DNA from: Megalopta genalis
Lineage: Eukaryota; Arthropoda; Insecta; Hymenoptera; Halictidae
Direction: 5' to 3'
Assembly (NCBI RefSeq): GCF_051020955.1
Contig: NC_135017.1
Span: 1,588,501 to 1,652,500, forward strand
DNA length: 64,000 nt
Both the position numbers and the translations under genes were made by a program. The number at the start of each line of letters is the position of its first letter. Position 1 is the first letter of the stretch. A model generated the notes under the pieces. It ran no database searches, was not told where the DNA came from, and worked only from the letters and a program-made list of their open reading frames with translations. Positions 12,111-23,892 of the stretch are shown one piece after another.

Positions 12111-12659
12111 TCCATCGTCTCGATCCAAGGGTTATAAAACTCCAGTTGTTGACTCGGTTTTGTGCATTTTCTATGCATCGAAACCGTTTACTACGAATGT
12201 TTTAAATCCACCGACTATATTACCATAAATAACTATCATTTCTTGGAATTGTGTCGAATTGTAACGAATTTTATCGAATGTTCCGTAGTACCAGAGTTGA
12301 CCGTTTTTGTTTTCTCCAGAGGTTTAACGGCGGATTTTTAACGAAGTTAATTATCTACAAAATGGTGAGTCAAAATCGAGTGATACTTCAAGGAAATAAG
12401 GATAAGGTGCGTAGACCAGCCGTTGCTTATTTCGGCACGGGTGGCTATCTTTAAGATAAGGATAGTATTTGGAGAAATTGGTATTATGCTGCCTCGTAAC
12501 TTTGTAAGAAAGAGAAATAAAGATATACCTCGAGCGGTAAAGATACATCTTTGTGGGTTATACCAACTATTGCTTCGAAATAAGAAATGGAAATAATTAA
12601 ACTTGTAAACAAAGAAAACTGGTAAAAGCTAATTTATTACGCGTTTTGGGTTTTTACAA

Positions 12660-12863
12660 GCTTTTCGCACTGAGTCGGCGGGGGGGGCTTCTGATTTAAT
12701 ATCTAATTACCTACTAGATTGTTTGAAGGAGAATTAAGACTCGATCTCACTAGAGTTTCCACGTCGACGAATGACTCGAAACTAGCCCGATTCCAGGTCG
12801 CGTTTAGGCCTTTATATAGCCAGATTTTATCTGAAAAAATGGTAGTGGGGGTGTTCCTATGTG
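12660..12863 (-). mobile_element. LTR-like fragment, inverted relative to 13039-13741
   Basis: Its minus strand aligns with + strand 13165-13375: CCCCCACTACCATTT, then TATATAAAGG followed by CAAACGCGACC-like sequence, GCTAGTTTCGAGTC, AGATCGAG, and finally AAGCCCCC with CAGTGCGA. Identity looks like about three quarters. It abuts and truncates the mariner transposase reading frame at about 12865. Confidence 0.7.
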
Positions 12864-12865
12864 GT

Positions 12866-14164
12866 ACACCTTTATAGTCCCGCCAAATTGACAGCATGAT
12901 CTTTTTCTGATTCAATTCAGCTTTCGACACGGTTTGTACTGGTTCATCACACTTGGACCATGAACTTTTTCGATTAATGTTATCATAAACGATCCATTTT
13001 TCACCACCAGTGATAATTCGTTTCGAAAAAGGTTCGATTGTATTACGTATTTTTTATATTCCTTGCTGAAGGCATACGCCAGACTAGCACCAGCCAGCCG
13101 GGGGTTCGTTTGTATATTGCGAATGAAGTATCTTCAAAGGGGTACGACGACGAACGTTCTAGAATCGGAGCACATACGAACATCCCCACTACCATTTCCC
13201 AAGAAAATTTGGGTATATAAAGGACCCAAACGCGACCAGAAGTCGGTCTAGTTTCGAGTCTACCACCGACGAAGATACGTTAACAAGATCGAGCCCAATT
13301 CTCTTTCGAGCAGAATAACCGAGTACGTACTCGTTACCAGATTACAAGCCCCCGCTTACCCAGTGCGACAAACTGGGACCACGATCTTGAATCCGCGACA
13401 CACTCGTACATATACAATTGTATTTAACCAAAACTTGTAATATACTATCTTTTACCAGTTTACTTTAGTTGTAAAATTCAATTATTCCATTTCCTGGTTC
13501 GAAGCAGTAAAGCTTGTGAAAGTTATGAGGCATCCAAACTTCAATTTCCACAAATCTCATCCTGATGAAAGAAGCCCGTGCTGAAAGAAGCCTCGGCTGG
13601 TCCACGTATCTTATCCTGACTATGAGGTGGTCACCCGTGCTGAAAGAAGCATCGGCTGGTCCACGCAATTTCCTTTATAAAAAATCCCAATCGCATCCAA
13701 CCTTCGGCCACGCAAAACTGCCTGGCCCTCAGCTCGTAACAACGTTTAAAATGCGTATCGCAAATACCGATTCATTGTGTTGAGTAAATTTGTTTCCATT
13801 TAGGCAGATTCCAAACATCGATCTTTTTAACAAGTCCACGACGTCTTATGTGATATTCAATTGTTGTGTGTGATGCATTTAACCTTTTTGCAATCTCTCG
13901 TACAGTTATATGACGATTCGATTCAATTATGGCTTTGATTTTGTCATCATCAACTTCAGAAGGTCGATCAGAACGTTGGCCATCTTTAGGTGAAAAATAT
14001 TCAGAACGAAATTTTTTGAACCAATTCTGACACAAGCATTCTGTTAAACAATCGACGCCATAAACTTCATATATCTCTTTGTGAGACTCGGCCGCTTTCT
14101 TGCCTTTATGAAAATAAAAAAGTAAAATGTGTCGAAAATGTTCATTTTTGCACTCCATGATTAA
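12866..14164 (-). pseudogene. Mariner transposase pseudogene, split by an insertion
   Basis: The N-terminal part (about 13742-14164) encodes a mariner/SETMAR-type helix-turn-helix region: start MECKNEHFRH, then WFKKFRSEYFSPKDGQRSDR, a second helix-turn-helix at VREIAKRLNASHTTIEYHI, and the linker RRGLVKKIDVW, ending near CDTHFKR. After a 703-base insert the frame resumes at 13034-12866 with PFSKRIITGGEKW, SSWSKCDEPVQTVSKAEL and SIWRDYKGV. In the family the first motif is TGDEKW, so the first catalytic Asp is Gly here; the second Asp (WRDYKG) is present. The third Asp and the C-terminus are lost where the LTR-like fragment begins. Stops also occur between HTH and insert. Clearly inactive. Confidence 0.88.
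13039..13741 (+). mobile_element. Solo-LTR-like insertion in the mariner element
   Basis: The 703-base insert falls between mariner codons where the family has no gap. Its ends are TGTATTACG and CGTAACA, an imperfect inverted pair with TG...CA, as in LTRs. An internal TATATAAAGG box lies near 13214. No identical target duplication is left at the junctions, so exact borders are uncertain by a few bases. A 40-base duplication containing GTGCTGAAAGAAGC occurs at about 13576-13605 and 13637-13664. Confidence 0.6.
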
Positions 14165-14869
14165 AATTGACAGGAAACTATGAGTTGTAAACAAAACTAC
14201 ACAGAATTTATTCCTATAGTAGCCTTACCGAAGCTGACGACAAAAAAATTATAACCTTAACAAAAGAATGACAATGCGAACATAACGCTATCTATTGGTG
14301 AAAATCGAAATTACTTTCATGCCAATCAAATACATCCCCGTTTCTCAGAGATAGTACTGTCGCCAGTCATGGCGCGCGATCAGGACCGCCACACAGTGGT
14401 CCGGTTTCGAGAATTTAGTGACAAGTTGTTATATCTTTTGAGTCATTGGAGATATTGCAATGAAATGTTCACTAGAAGTCATTAAAAATAGTAATTTTTA
14501 ACTACTGGTAATTAAATATTTTCTGCATTCGTTAAATAATAAATTTTAATAGATCTTCATTGCTAAATATGTTGTTTATATTTGATACATGCAACGTTTT
14601 ATGGAATACGTATAATATATATTCGAGAAATCATTATGTTATCGATGCATACGAAAATGATCGAAATGATAAAAATGTGTCACAAGCGTGCCAGAAAATA
14701 CTTTAACAAATTTTTTTATAAATAGTTCCCCAAGAGTTGTGACGAAAAACGGTAACGTGATACGTAGAACGAACCGCGACATGGTGAAATACTGATGTCT
14801 TTATAATGTAATAACTTGAAAAAATGCATGAAGATGAACCCGATATTCTCGAAGAACAATTATCAGCGT
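14165..14869. other. Intergenic, nothing recognised
   Basis: The first part may include the mariner 5' flank and terminal repeat; I could not place an intact TIR. The rest is AT-rich with no exon seen. Confidence 0.45.
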
Positions 14870-15025
14870 TTCAAATGGAATAACTTTTTTGAAGTTGGGC
14901 CATGTGACTTGAACTTTATTGGATAATATTATAATACTTCTTTGAAATTTTGTTATTACTTGGAACAACAGAAAAAATGAAAACTCATATTGTTTAATTT
15001 TTTTTCTCTGAACCTATAACGAAAT
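14870..15025. mobile_element. Repeat B (MITE-like), fragment
   Basis: Shares the B-family block: TTTTGTTATTACTTGGAACA, AAAACTCAT, then CTGAACCTATAA. The other parts of the 634-bp complete copy at 23893-24526 are missing. Confidence 0.6.
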
Positions 15026-15944
15026 GGTAACAAATCTGAGCAAGACGTAGCGGTACCGGTAGAAACAGAAGGCGAGGGCCTTCACAGCTGAACCTTCGCC
15101 TGACCATACTCGCAATGTATAGGCGTGTGGCACATTCCAAGCGTTAGGAGCAACGACGCACAGTGGACGGTTTTTATACAAAAAGCAGGAAAAAGTCTAT
15201 TTTAAAAATATCCCCATAATGCATAATTTATTTATTAGTAGTCAATCAAACATGTGACTTATTATTTACTATGATCTTTTTTACCATTTGTTCATTTTGC
15301 CCATCTCCAAATCATCCTAGATTTATAGAATAAACAATAATAAAATAAATATAATAATAAATAATAGTAATCACGGGACACTTCTTTATCTCTCACATTT
15401 TTTTGAGTATGTTGAATTTTTATTTCATTCTTTTTTGTTATGAGATCGGCGGAGTTCAGTGTTCGCTTTGATCGCATTTCGAAGAGCGATGCCTTACATT
15501 AATAACAAAATAAAAATTGGTTGCTCTTAGCTACTATTGGAGAAATCATCTAATAATAATAATGCCAAAGTGGCACGTATTACGAAACATGTCGTGATAC
15601 TTATGGGCTACCGAATTACGCGAGATGTGTTTTCAACTGTTCGCACTCCATTGAAACTAACGAGTATAATTATAAATTATTATTTTTGTTTCGTCTACAT
15701 GCAGACATTTGCTCACATCCGACCCGTTCGAATATGAGGAAAAGAAGGATAAAAAAATTGAAACCACTTCTCAAAGAAAAAATTTTTTTCGGGATTGATT
15801 TGAAATGAAAACAAAAATTGTATTTTTAAAAAATTCGTTTATAAACCATTAAAACACTGCATTTTGTTTTCATTATTCTATCCCAACAAAAACGTAAATA
15901 TATGTACCAGTAATACAAAATGAAAAAGTAAGCCTTAAATATAT

Positions 15945-17169
15945 AGGGTGTTCCACAATTATTTTAACACCCGAAAATAAAGGATAGCTGAGGTCATTTG
16001 AAGTAACTTTTTCTTTTGCAAAAATGCAATCTGCGACTTTGTTTACGAGTTATTAACGAAAAACACTGACCAATGAGAGGTGACAGTGACACCTGATACC
16101 ATTTTCTTCTAAAAGCGCAGGGTACCGTCGGTGACAGCGAGTCGTCCGTAGTTTACGTCTCTGCACATCTGGTTTATTTTATATGGCGGTACCCTACGCT
16201 TTTGGCCGTTCAAAGAAAATGGTATCGGATGTCATTTCCTCGGACGACCGAACGACGAACAACAAGGGCCCACAGTCAAGGCTTCAATTTTTTGGTAGTG
16301 AAACGTCGACTCCCGAACGAACACGTCGAATAAACGATTATCCGCGAACGAGTTTCAGTGATTTTTCGTATTGTCCACAAGTGATTCAGATTATCAGTGA
16401 TTAAGTGATTAGTGTTTGGTGACAGTGCAGTGTAAGTGAACTTCGTAAATGACCATACCAGAGGTTCCTCCGACAGTATCCTTCGAATGTTGCGGTCATC
16501 GACCTGGGATCAGCTGTTCATTATACGAGGTTAGTGCGTACGAGTCAGCAAATGCATCCTCAACTGAGTTTCTTATTGATAATATTTTCCATATTTCTCT
16601 AACAAATCCTTTACGTTCCTTAACGCGATTATTTATTATTAAATCAGCTTTGCGAATCATTCGTTGAATTCTGTTCGGACACGGAATTATTTAAATTAAA
16701 ATATCATTTACGAACTTTGTTAATCTTCACTATACATCTTGCGTAAAAATTTCATATGGTATACATGAGATGTCATGCACGCCAAAAAATTAAAACGGCT
16801 GTCACGGTTAAACTACATATTATTTCGGGTCCGAGAAATTAGTAAATATTCTTCAGACGTTCTAAAGTAGAGGTGAACAGCGTTTTTCTTAAAAATATCA
16901 CTCTTACGTAATAAAAAAAAAATCCCGAAAGTTCACGCTTCGTGACTTGTTCAATACTTCGAACGCGGCTCGAGTCCGTCCGGACCTTCTGTCAAAGCCT
17001 CGTGCTGCGGGCTCTCCAACTCCGCGCCGTCACCTCTCATTAGTCAGTGTTTTTCGTTAATAACTCGTAAACAAAGTCGCAGATTGCATTTTTGCAAAGG
17101 AAAAAGTTACTTAGAATGACCTCAGTTACCCCACATTTCCGTATTGCGAGACATTTTTGGGACACCCTG
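15945..17169. mobile_element. FB fold-back element copy b, one arm collapsed, hybrid ends
   Basis: The left end is AGGGTGTTCCACAATTATTT (type A; the leading C and A appear lost) and the right end ACATTTTTGGGACACCCTG (type B), so its two termini come from different subtypes. The left arm keeps only about 145 bases (15945-16088) before jumping to the centre (CACCTGATACCATTTTCTTC). The right arm (16190-17169) is full length. The central spacer near 16110-16190 matches that of copies a and d. Left flank ATA, right flank TATA. No transposase. Confidence 0.88.
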
Positions 17170-17944
17170 TATATTTGTGAGTGTAGCAGTGTGGTGACGG
17201 ATTCGGGGGTTTCTCTCGAACCTTCGCGGGCACAACCGAAGGATACGCGAAGAGCGTTGCGAGATCGGTAACGGAAGACGGGAGATTCCTGGCGTGGTTG
17301 GATGGATGCCCGTTACCGATATTCCGGCGATTTTCATCGGAGAATAGGGAGAGCGGGTACTCCGAAAAGTCCTCCCGCGAGCCACCTGCAAGGGTCAACT
17401 CATCGACAGACCCTTTGGCGTCTCCACCCTCTATCACGTAAACTGGGAATCCTTTTCGAATCCTTGCCATACCGCGGCACCCATCATAACCGGGACGAGT
17501 TTTTCTCTATAGGTTTTGCGACGGTATCCTTATGGTGACAAAATTCGGCGGCTTTCACATTGGACGTTTGTTGATGTGCATGTTCGATCGCTATAGCCAC
17601 ATACGAAGCTGTTGGTAACGCCTACGTTTGAATCGGAATATATTAGCAAGTTCAAAATTCTAAGATTTTTGCTAGAAGGAATCTAACCGTTTGCATGCTC
17701 GAAATTTGGCTGACCACCGCTCTTCAATTACAATATTCTGACTGTAATCCTGAATAAAGTTCTCTACATTGACACGATTACGCCTGTAGTCGATACTCGT
17801 TTGAGGCAAGCTATGAAAATTTCAATACCCATTTTATATCTTTCGAAATGTTCAATATCCATTTGAAAATTCATTCAAACATCTATATTTCCCTGATATT
17901 AAAAATTATTAAAACAGTAATAACAATTATTAATTAACAATAAT

Positions 17945-18080
17945 TTAACGCTTGAAAAACGGTATAACTTTTTTTTAGAACTGGACTTGAATTTTTTTAA
18001 GTGATAGAGGGATCAGCCTACTAAACAATGACTCTACTACTTTTTTTAAATTTTGCTATTACTTGGAATAAGAGTTGTGA
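17945..18080. mobile_element. Repeat B fragment
   Basis: GGTATAACTTTTTT, a GTGATAGAGGGATCA-like block, TACTAAACAATGACTCTA, and TTTTGCTATTACTTGGAATA match the 5' half of the complete B copy at 23893-24526. Confidence 0.55.
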
Positions 18081-18108
18081 CCGAGAAAACTCGTCCGTCG
18101 TCCGTCGT

Positions 18109-18195
18109 CGTTGTTGTTGTTGTTGTTGATGTTGTTGAAGTCGTTGTTGTGTCGTAGTTGTTACCACTGTTGAAGTTGTTGTATTTCAAATTGTT
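18109..18195. repeat. GTT-rich trinucleotide tract
   Basis: Runs of GTT interrupted by GAT and GAA units, beginning with an impure CGTC repeat. Confidence 0.9.
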
Positions 18196-18199
18196 GTGT

Positions 18200-19080
18200 T
18201 ACTTCGTTTTGCCAACGAGCCTTACAGGATTTCCTAAAGTAATACTTACGTATGAGACGTAATTTAGCGTCTTCGCACGTGGTATCGCAAAATACACGAA
18301 AGCACGGTAACGGCCGACGGTTGGTCGGCACGCACTCGCCGACATTGCAAGAATTCCCGAGAATTCGAAATTCGTTCTGACCAAAAAAGAGAGTGAATAT
18401 CGGCGATTGCTACACTTTCCCACGCTACGCAATTTCCCCGAGGAAGTCTTTCGGATGCGACGGAAACGACACGAAATTCGTCAAGCGTTCACCGCGTGGG
18501 AACAGGCGAGACGCGCTCCAGGCCCGCAGAACACCAAGCTATTCGAAATCTATTTCGTATCGCGCGTCTACTTCTGAGCAATCTCGCGAAAATCAATGAA
18601 GGATTACTAATTGCAACACACCGCTCCCTGCTTCTTCGAATTCTCGGGGACTCGCTCTTCGCTCTCGCGAATCAGTCTCTCGTTCCGATTCAGCCTCTCG
18701 CTTGCACTATTCTCGAAGTCCTCCACTCCTGGGGTCCTTCACGCTCGCACGACACTCTCTGCGGTACGCTCACAGTACATACTTCACTGCTATTCGTTTA
18801 CAGTGGTAGCTCGCTCGACAATGATCCTTCGTGATTTTCGGCAACGATGGGAGCCGGTCCTGTGTATTCCCCACCCTGCTCAGCGGCCTTCTAGAGGCCT
18901 GCCTAATCACGCAACACGAAAATTCAACAGGACTCACGGTAGGCCGTAGGCCCCAGACCGATTTCGGTTTCCCAATTGCAGTCGCTTGTGGCGACCGGGA
19001 GTCTCTGACATGCTCTCAGAGCACCTTCATACCACCCTTGCACAAGCCGAACTCTTCATTGGCTCATATATCTTATCGAC
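18200..19080. other. GC-richer segment, unassigned
   Basis: Several overlapping open frames of about 70-112 codons occur in different frames and on both strands, without recognisable domains. The composition change suggests an LTR or another retroelement piece rather than a host exon, but I could not find ends. Confidence 0.35.
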
Positions 19081-19160
19081 TATAAATTTTATTACCACAA
19101 TACTTAATATTTTTAGTATTAGAAATTTTTTTTATTAATTTTTGTATTAAAAAATATTAG

Positions 19161-20040
19161 TGTCCCTATACAAATTTCATCCACTGTACACCTCTTCATT
19201 TTTATTCTATAAATGGGATTAAATTGTCTTCTAAGAAATCAATGTATATTTATCTGCATTTGTTTTAATAAAAATTTTACAAACTGGAGTTTTTCCAGAG
19301 CAACTGAATTCAGCCCATATCATCAAACATCCTCCCCCCAAATTTCTGCTCATGGCTACTGATTTTTCTGGGCGCAGATCGTGCCAATAATATTTAAAGC
19401 CATCAGATCCATCCAGGTTAAACTTTTTTTCATCCGAAAGAATGACATTTTTCCACTGTTCATCCCAGGTCATATGATTACGTGCAAAAGTTAACCTTTC
19501 GATTTTGTGATTCTTTGCAAGAGGAGGTTTTAGTTATTTTTTTGTCCATATGGGTCGTTTATCTTTTTGTAATATCTGCTGCACACGTCGTTCAGTTACA
19601 ATTGATTCGTTCAATTGACAATTCTAAAACTTTCGTTACTACACTTACGGTTTTATTCCCATTTTTTATTTCTCTGAGAATTCTTGGATGAGATCACGCG
19701 GTGAGAGTTTATTATTACCGCCTGAATGGTTTTTATTGTAATTTTTATTTAATTTCACGAAATTGTGTATGACATTAGCCGACTTATTGAGTTTGGTAGC
19801 GATTTCTCGAAGAAAAAGCTTTGCATCACAATATGCCTGTATCTTTATCTCCTCCTCTTTACTGAGAACTTTTTCTCGTGGCATTCTAATAAAAATGAAA
19901 TTATTTATAAAATAGGATGTTATATATACCCTCAATGCTTACTTTCTCTGAACTGTATACGATGTTACATGTCTGAATACTGAAGTACAACTAAATAAAT
20001 GTTGTTGTCCCTATACAAATTTCGCACCAAACTTGAAAGG
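19161..20040 (-). mobile_element. Tc3-like transposon relic
   Basis: Bounded on the right by a terminal repeat (about 20009-20040, minus strand GCGAAATTTGTATAGGGACA). A second copy of that repeat in the same orientation lies at the left (19161-19190, minus strand TACAGTGGATGAAATTTGTA followed by TAGGGACAC). Normal Tc3 ends are inverted, so the left one belongs to another element or to a rearrangement. Confidence 0.75.
19231..19884 (-). pseudogene. Tc3-like transposase, frameshifted and truncated
   Basis: The start at 19884 (MPREKVLSKEEEIKIQAYCD) leads into a helix-turn-helix (FLREIATKLNKSANVIHNFV), then a broken linker, then the catalytic core from about 19473: WKNVILSDEKKFNLDGSDGF carries the first Asp of the DDE triad, followed by GGGCLMIWAEFSCSGKTPV. 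The frame stops after DKYTLIS, before the second Asp and the SPDLNPIEN block, so about 90 C-terminal residues are lost. Frameshifts and stops fall between 19480 and 19690. Confidence 0.85.
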
Positions 20041-20141
20041 ATTTATTGTATTTAGGTTTACATCCTAAAAACTCGCGAGTATGTTTACATTACCGCTTCG
20101 CAGTAACAACACTGTAGTGCAGATGAGATTTCCGACATATA

Positions 20142-21317
20142 CAGTGACTCGCATTAATATTCGCACACGATATTGTTAAAAGAATTATTGCTCCTTTTTA
20201 TTGTTTATGATAGTATTATTGAATAAATTGTTTTACCATATAATAAAGCACTTCTTATAGTAGAAACACAAATTTTATTTATTTATTGCGCATGTTCTTT
20301 TCTATAATAAGCAATAAACAAGATTGTGACAAAATTTAACGTCGCAAAAATATTCGGACAGTGAATGAATTACATTAATTTTGTATAAAATGAAAATCTT
20401 TTTAATCATGTTATCATAATATTAATATTTTGTCGGTTGACCGTTTTGTTTTATTACTTCATATAATCGCTTGGACATGTTACAGATGATTTTATTTAAA
20501 TAACCTCGCGAAATCCGTTTCCATTCGTCTAATAAACGTTGTTTTATCTCTGTTGTTGGTCTTGTAGGTGTTGTACGAATTTTGCAATCCAATTGATCCT
20601 ATAAATTATCAATTGGATTTAAATCAGGCGACTGAGGAGGAGGCTGCAGTACTTTTGGACGATTGTATAATAAATATTCCTGTACAATTCTGGCCTTGTG
20701 TTTAGGATCATTGTCCTGATAAAATTTAAAACTGTACGTACACCTATATTTATAGCACTTGTAATTCAATTTTTTTTAATTGTCCAAATACTTAATTTTT
20801 TCCATAATACCATCGATAAAAACTAGTTAACTTACACTTTCAGACGAGATATAACCCCACGCTATTAGACTCCTACCACCATGTTTCACTGTTCGTCTTA
20901 AATTTGAAATGTTTAATTCTGTATTTACTTTACGCCACACCATTTTCTGACTGTCGGATGCGTAAAGATTAAATTTGCTTTCATCCGAAAATATTACATC
21001 ATTCCACCACCAGTTGCTTTATAAAGTCAAGCTACAATCACTGAAAGATGTAAATGTTACCTGTTTTTCGATGAAATTCGTGAAAAGCTGCGATTTTCGC
21101 GATCTGCATGCATATAAGTTACCGATGTATACAAAATATATTTCCTAAATTTTCAGATAAAAAAAATTGAAGAAATATCATTTTTTAATTCTTTTATTAT
21201 ACCATTGTCTAGTAAAGTAACCACACTAACACCCCAAAAATATATAGATCACTTGGCCTAATTATAAAGAGTTTATTCCGTTTTAAAAAGGTGTACGAAT
21301 ACTTTCAACACCCACTG
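20142..21317 (-). mobile_element. Tc1-like transposon with clear ends and TA duplication
   Basis: Left end CAGTGACTCGCATTAATATT then CGCACA; right end, read inward on the minus strand, CAGTGGGTGTTGAAAGTATT then CGTACACC. Both are flanked by TA (20140-20141, 21318-21319). A second ATATTCGGACAGTG motif at about 20351-20364 looks like an inner repeat of the terminus. At 1176 bp it is shorter than a full Tc1. The transposase N-terminus is missing. Confidence 0.85.
20420..21020 (-). pseudogene. Tc1-like transposase catalytic domain, degenerate
   Basis: Read on the minus strand with several stops: DVIFSDESKFNLYASDSQKM (first Asp), VWRKVNTE, VKHGG-type motif, LVFIDGIMEK, QDNDPKHKARIVQEYLLYN (second Asp), PPPQSPDLNPIDN and a long C-terminal helix ending near KQNGQPTKY. 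The final catalytic Glu (PIEN in the family) is Asp here. The DNA-binding domain is absent; the sequence where it should be (about 21030-21190) resembles repeat B instead. Confidence 0.85.
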
Positions 21318-21319
21318 TA

Positions 21320-22172
21320 CCTGCCACTCACTCTTAGTTTCTGAGATAATCGCAAGAAACTTTGTGAATTTGTGAGTGAAACGGCATCTCCTTCAAGGCA
21401 ATAGACGAGTTTCTATTTATACGTTCGTGGAAATTGTGCGTTTCTTTTTTCACTAAAAATTCTGCAAGGCAATGAGTAAAATGTCAGTTGCGGATTACGA
21501 ATTAGGAGTCAATTGAATAGATTCAAACTTCGCGAAACTTTTCGTCTTGGTCATACCCGAGCAGCTATCTGATTACACAAGATCCTGCTTATCATGGTGA
21601 TACCGAATAATATACAGTGGAGCCGCTCTTATATACAGTTTTATTTTTGTAATATCCTGATACCAAAACATTTTACTCAATTTGTCTACTAGATGATATT
21701 TTAAATAACACTGTTCAACGCACAATTTGTCACCTAATAACCATTGGCTGATTCTTGGAGAACGTTACTTCACAAACACGAATCCAAAAACTCGTGTGAT
21801 TTTTAGCAAAATTGAAGTACATATTGCACGAGAACTGGGAACGTTATAAAGATCATATTGGTGTGAAACATAGAGAAAAGATTCTTGCATATTTCAGTAT
21901 ATGTGGGGTGTTTACAAGTGGGGTCAGGTAGATACTATGGCTAAAAATAAGACGAAAATCAAGAATAATGAAATTACGTGGAAGGGTTCGTTGCCGAGAA
22001 AATTGAATTCAAATATCATTGAGTACAAGAGTACTTATTCAATAACCGACGTCACGTATTACGTAACAGACCGCTATTACGTCCGGTTTTGTACATGGTA
22101 CAATATAATATCAGGGCTTGTTTACTATTAGAATAGGATTATTCTTGGCTCGTATCGAATTGGAACATAATA
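21320..22172. other. Intergenic, nothing recognised
   Basis: An open frame at 21901-22131 (76 codons, plus) has no recognisable motif. I do not support it as a gene. Confidence 0.45.
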
Positions 22173-22960
22173 CAGTGAACAAAGTTTGCACAGGGACATT
22201 AATAATAATTTAATATCAGGAACTTAGGACTCTGTTACTAATATTAAAAGTAAGTTAAAAATTTAGACGGATAGTAAAAAATAAAAAAACCAGTAATACA
22301 ACCACGAGAGAACCTTTAGTTTTGGTATACACGATATAATTTAATAAACATATAAAATAACAACAAAATTCGTATAGGTACATTCGTTTGAAGTGTTATA
22401 AAATAACCATAATTGTAACATTAGCAATTAATATTTCCACCATTACATTTTATTACTTTATATACCCTATTCTTCACACTGCAAACTAACTTTTGTAATG
22501 TCGTAACATTAATCCTTACCCCATTCTTACCCTATAGCAGTTTCCAACTATTTCACGATATTATACTGCTTATTATTTTTATATATCGCTCTTGATATAT
22601 GATAATATAACCTCCATAGGTTTTCTATGGGGTTCAAATCAGGGAAATGTGTAGGCCACGTCATAAATGGCAAATCTTTTTGCTGAGACCATTCTTTTGT
22701 CTTCTTAAGACTGTGTGTACAGCAGCGTTATCTTGTTGAAAAATTCTAGAGTTCTACATCATGATACGTATCTATTTCTATTCGTTCTTCCGTTCGGAAG
22801 AGTTTTCCATTCTGAATGAAATCAATTAGCGTCGCGATAAAGAATGCACTGCTCGCGTTCACTTTTGGACAGCAACGTCTATTTCTCAAAATAGCATTGC
22901 ACAGGTATGGTCCACTCGCGCGTTTGTTTAAATTACATATCGGGTGGACCACACTTTATC
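22173..22960 (-). pseudogene. Tc3-like transposon 3' part with transposase C-terminal relic
   Basis: The left end CAGTGAACAAAGTTTGCACA then GGGACAT follows TA at 22171-22172 and resembles the Tc3-like terminus at 19161-19190. On the minus strand about 22590-22730 still reads as the C-terminal catalytic block: a word close to FPDLNPIENLW in broken frames, preceded by an NDPAVHT-like stretch. The 22746-22952 frame covers the middle of the protein. Many lesions; the 5' end is not found. Confidence 0.65.
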
Positions 22961-23892
22961 GAATGTAATTGTTGTTCAGATGTCACTCACATTCTTTCTC
23001 ACCATTAATTCAACGACGGAATAGCTATCATTAACCAATACATAGTAATAGTAGTCGTCCGTAAGGACACTTTATCATATTTCATTCCCCGCGTGTGCTG
23101 ACCACTGGGTATATACCAGATGTTCTAATCTCGTGTGTTCTACATGTTCGCCGCCATCCACTACTAATGTCAAACTCCACTAGTTGCTCTGAACTTTGTT
23201 CCTCGGTGTCCGCTATCATTGAAAACTCTTTGAATCTTTTAAAAAGCTCACAATCACCGTCCGGTTCGACTCAATTCTTTTCTTTCTCTTGTGAATTGGC
23301 CCAATTCTTTACTTAAACACTGGGCTCAAGAATAGATATAATAAATCACCATTGTGACTCCAACTATCAATGACAGCTTGTCATAAAGATTCCTACTTAT
23401 CGGTCCATTGCATCTATTCAAGATTTGGTCCATTGTATCTTCCCATATTTTTAATTCTACCAAATTTTCCAGTAGCATCCGCTATCTCCTTTCGATAATA
23501 ATTCTCCAATAATACACTGCAGTATTATCCAGTGAATCTGAGTCGCAATACAGCTTTAGCCAACGTGTGATTGTCAACCATATTCTCTACGACAGCTTCT
23601 ACTCCTTGAGGGGTTATGTACCACCCTGCGTTTGTTCTGCCAGTGCGCCCCTTTCGCTGCTTTGACTGATACATCTGTATGCAAACTCTATAATTGTGAG
23701 CATATTGTTATGGGTAAACATGGTATAAATTTAGAACTACACGTAAGCAATACTTATCTAAATGAATTTACACAAAAATGTTGATAGAGATACATATAAC
23801 GACGAAAAAGGAATACGACATCTTTTGCTCTGAAGTTCGACGAATAAAAACGAAATAGAATATAAATAGAATAGAATAGAATAGATAGAATA
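22961..23892. other. Intergenic, nothing recognised
   Basis: No exon recognised. A short imperfect ATAGA/ATAGAATAGA repeat lies near 23860-23890. Confidence 0.45.

Noticed and set aside
13564..13600. CTGATGAAAG followed by GCTGAAAG, a possible second hammerhead
   Set aside because: No stem II can be formed between the two words and no stem I or III partner is present.
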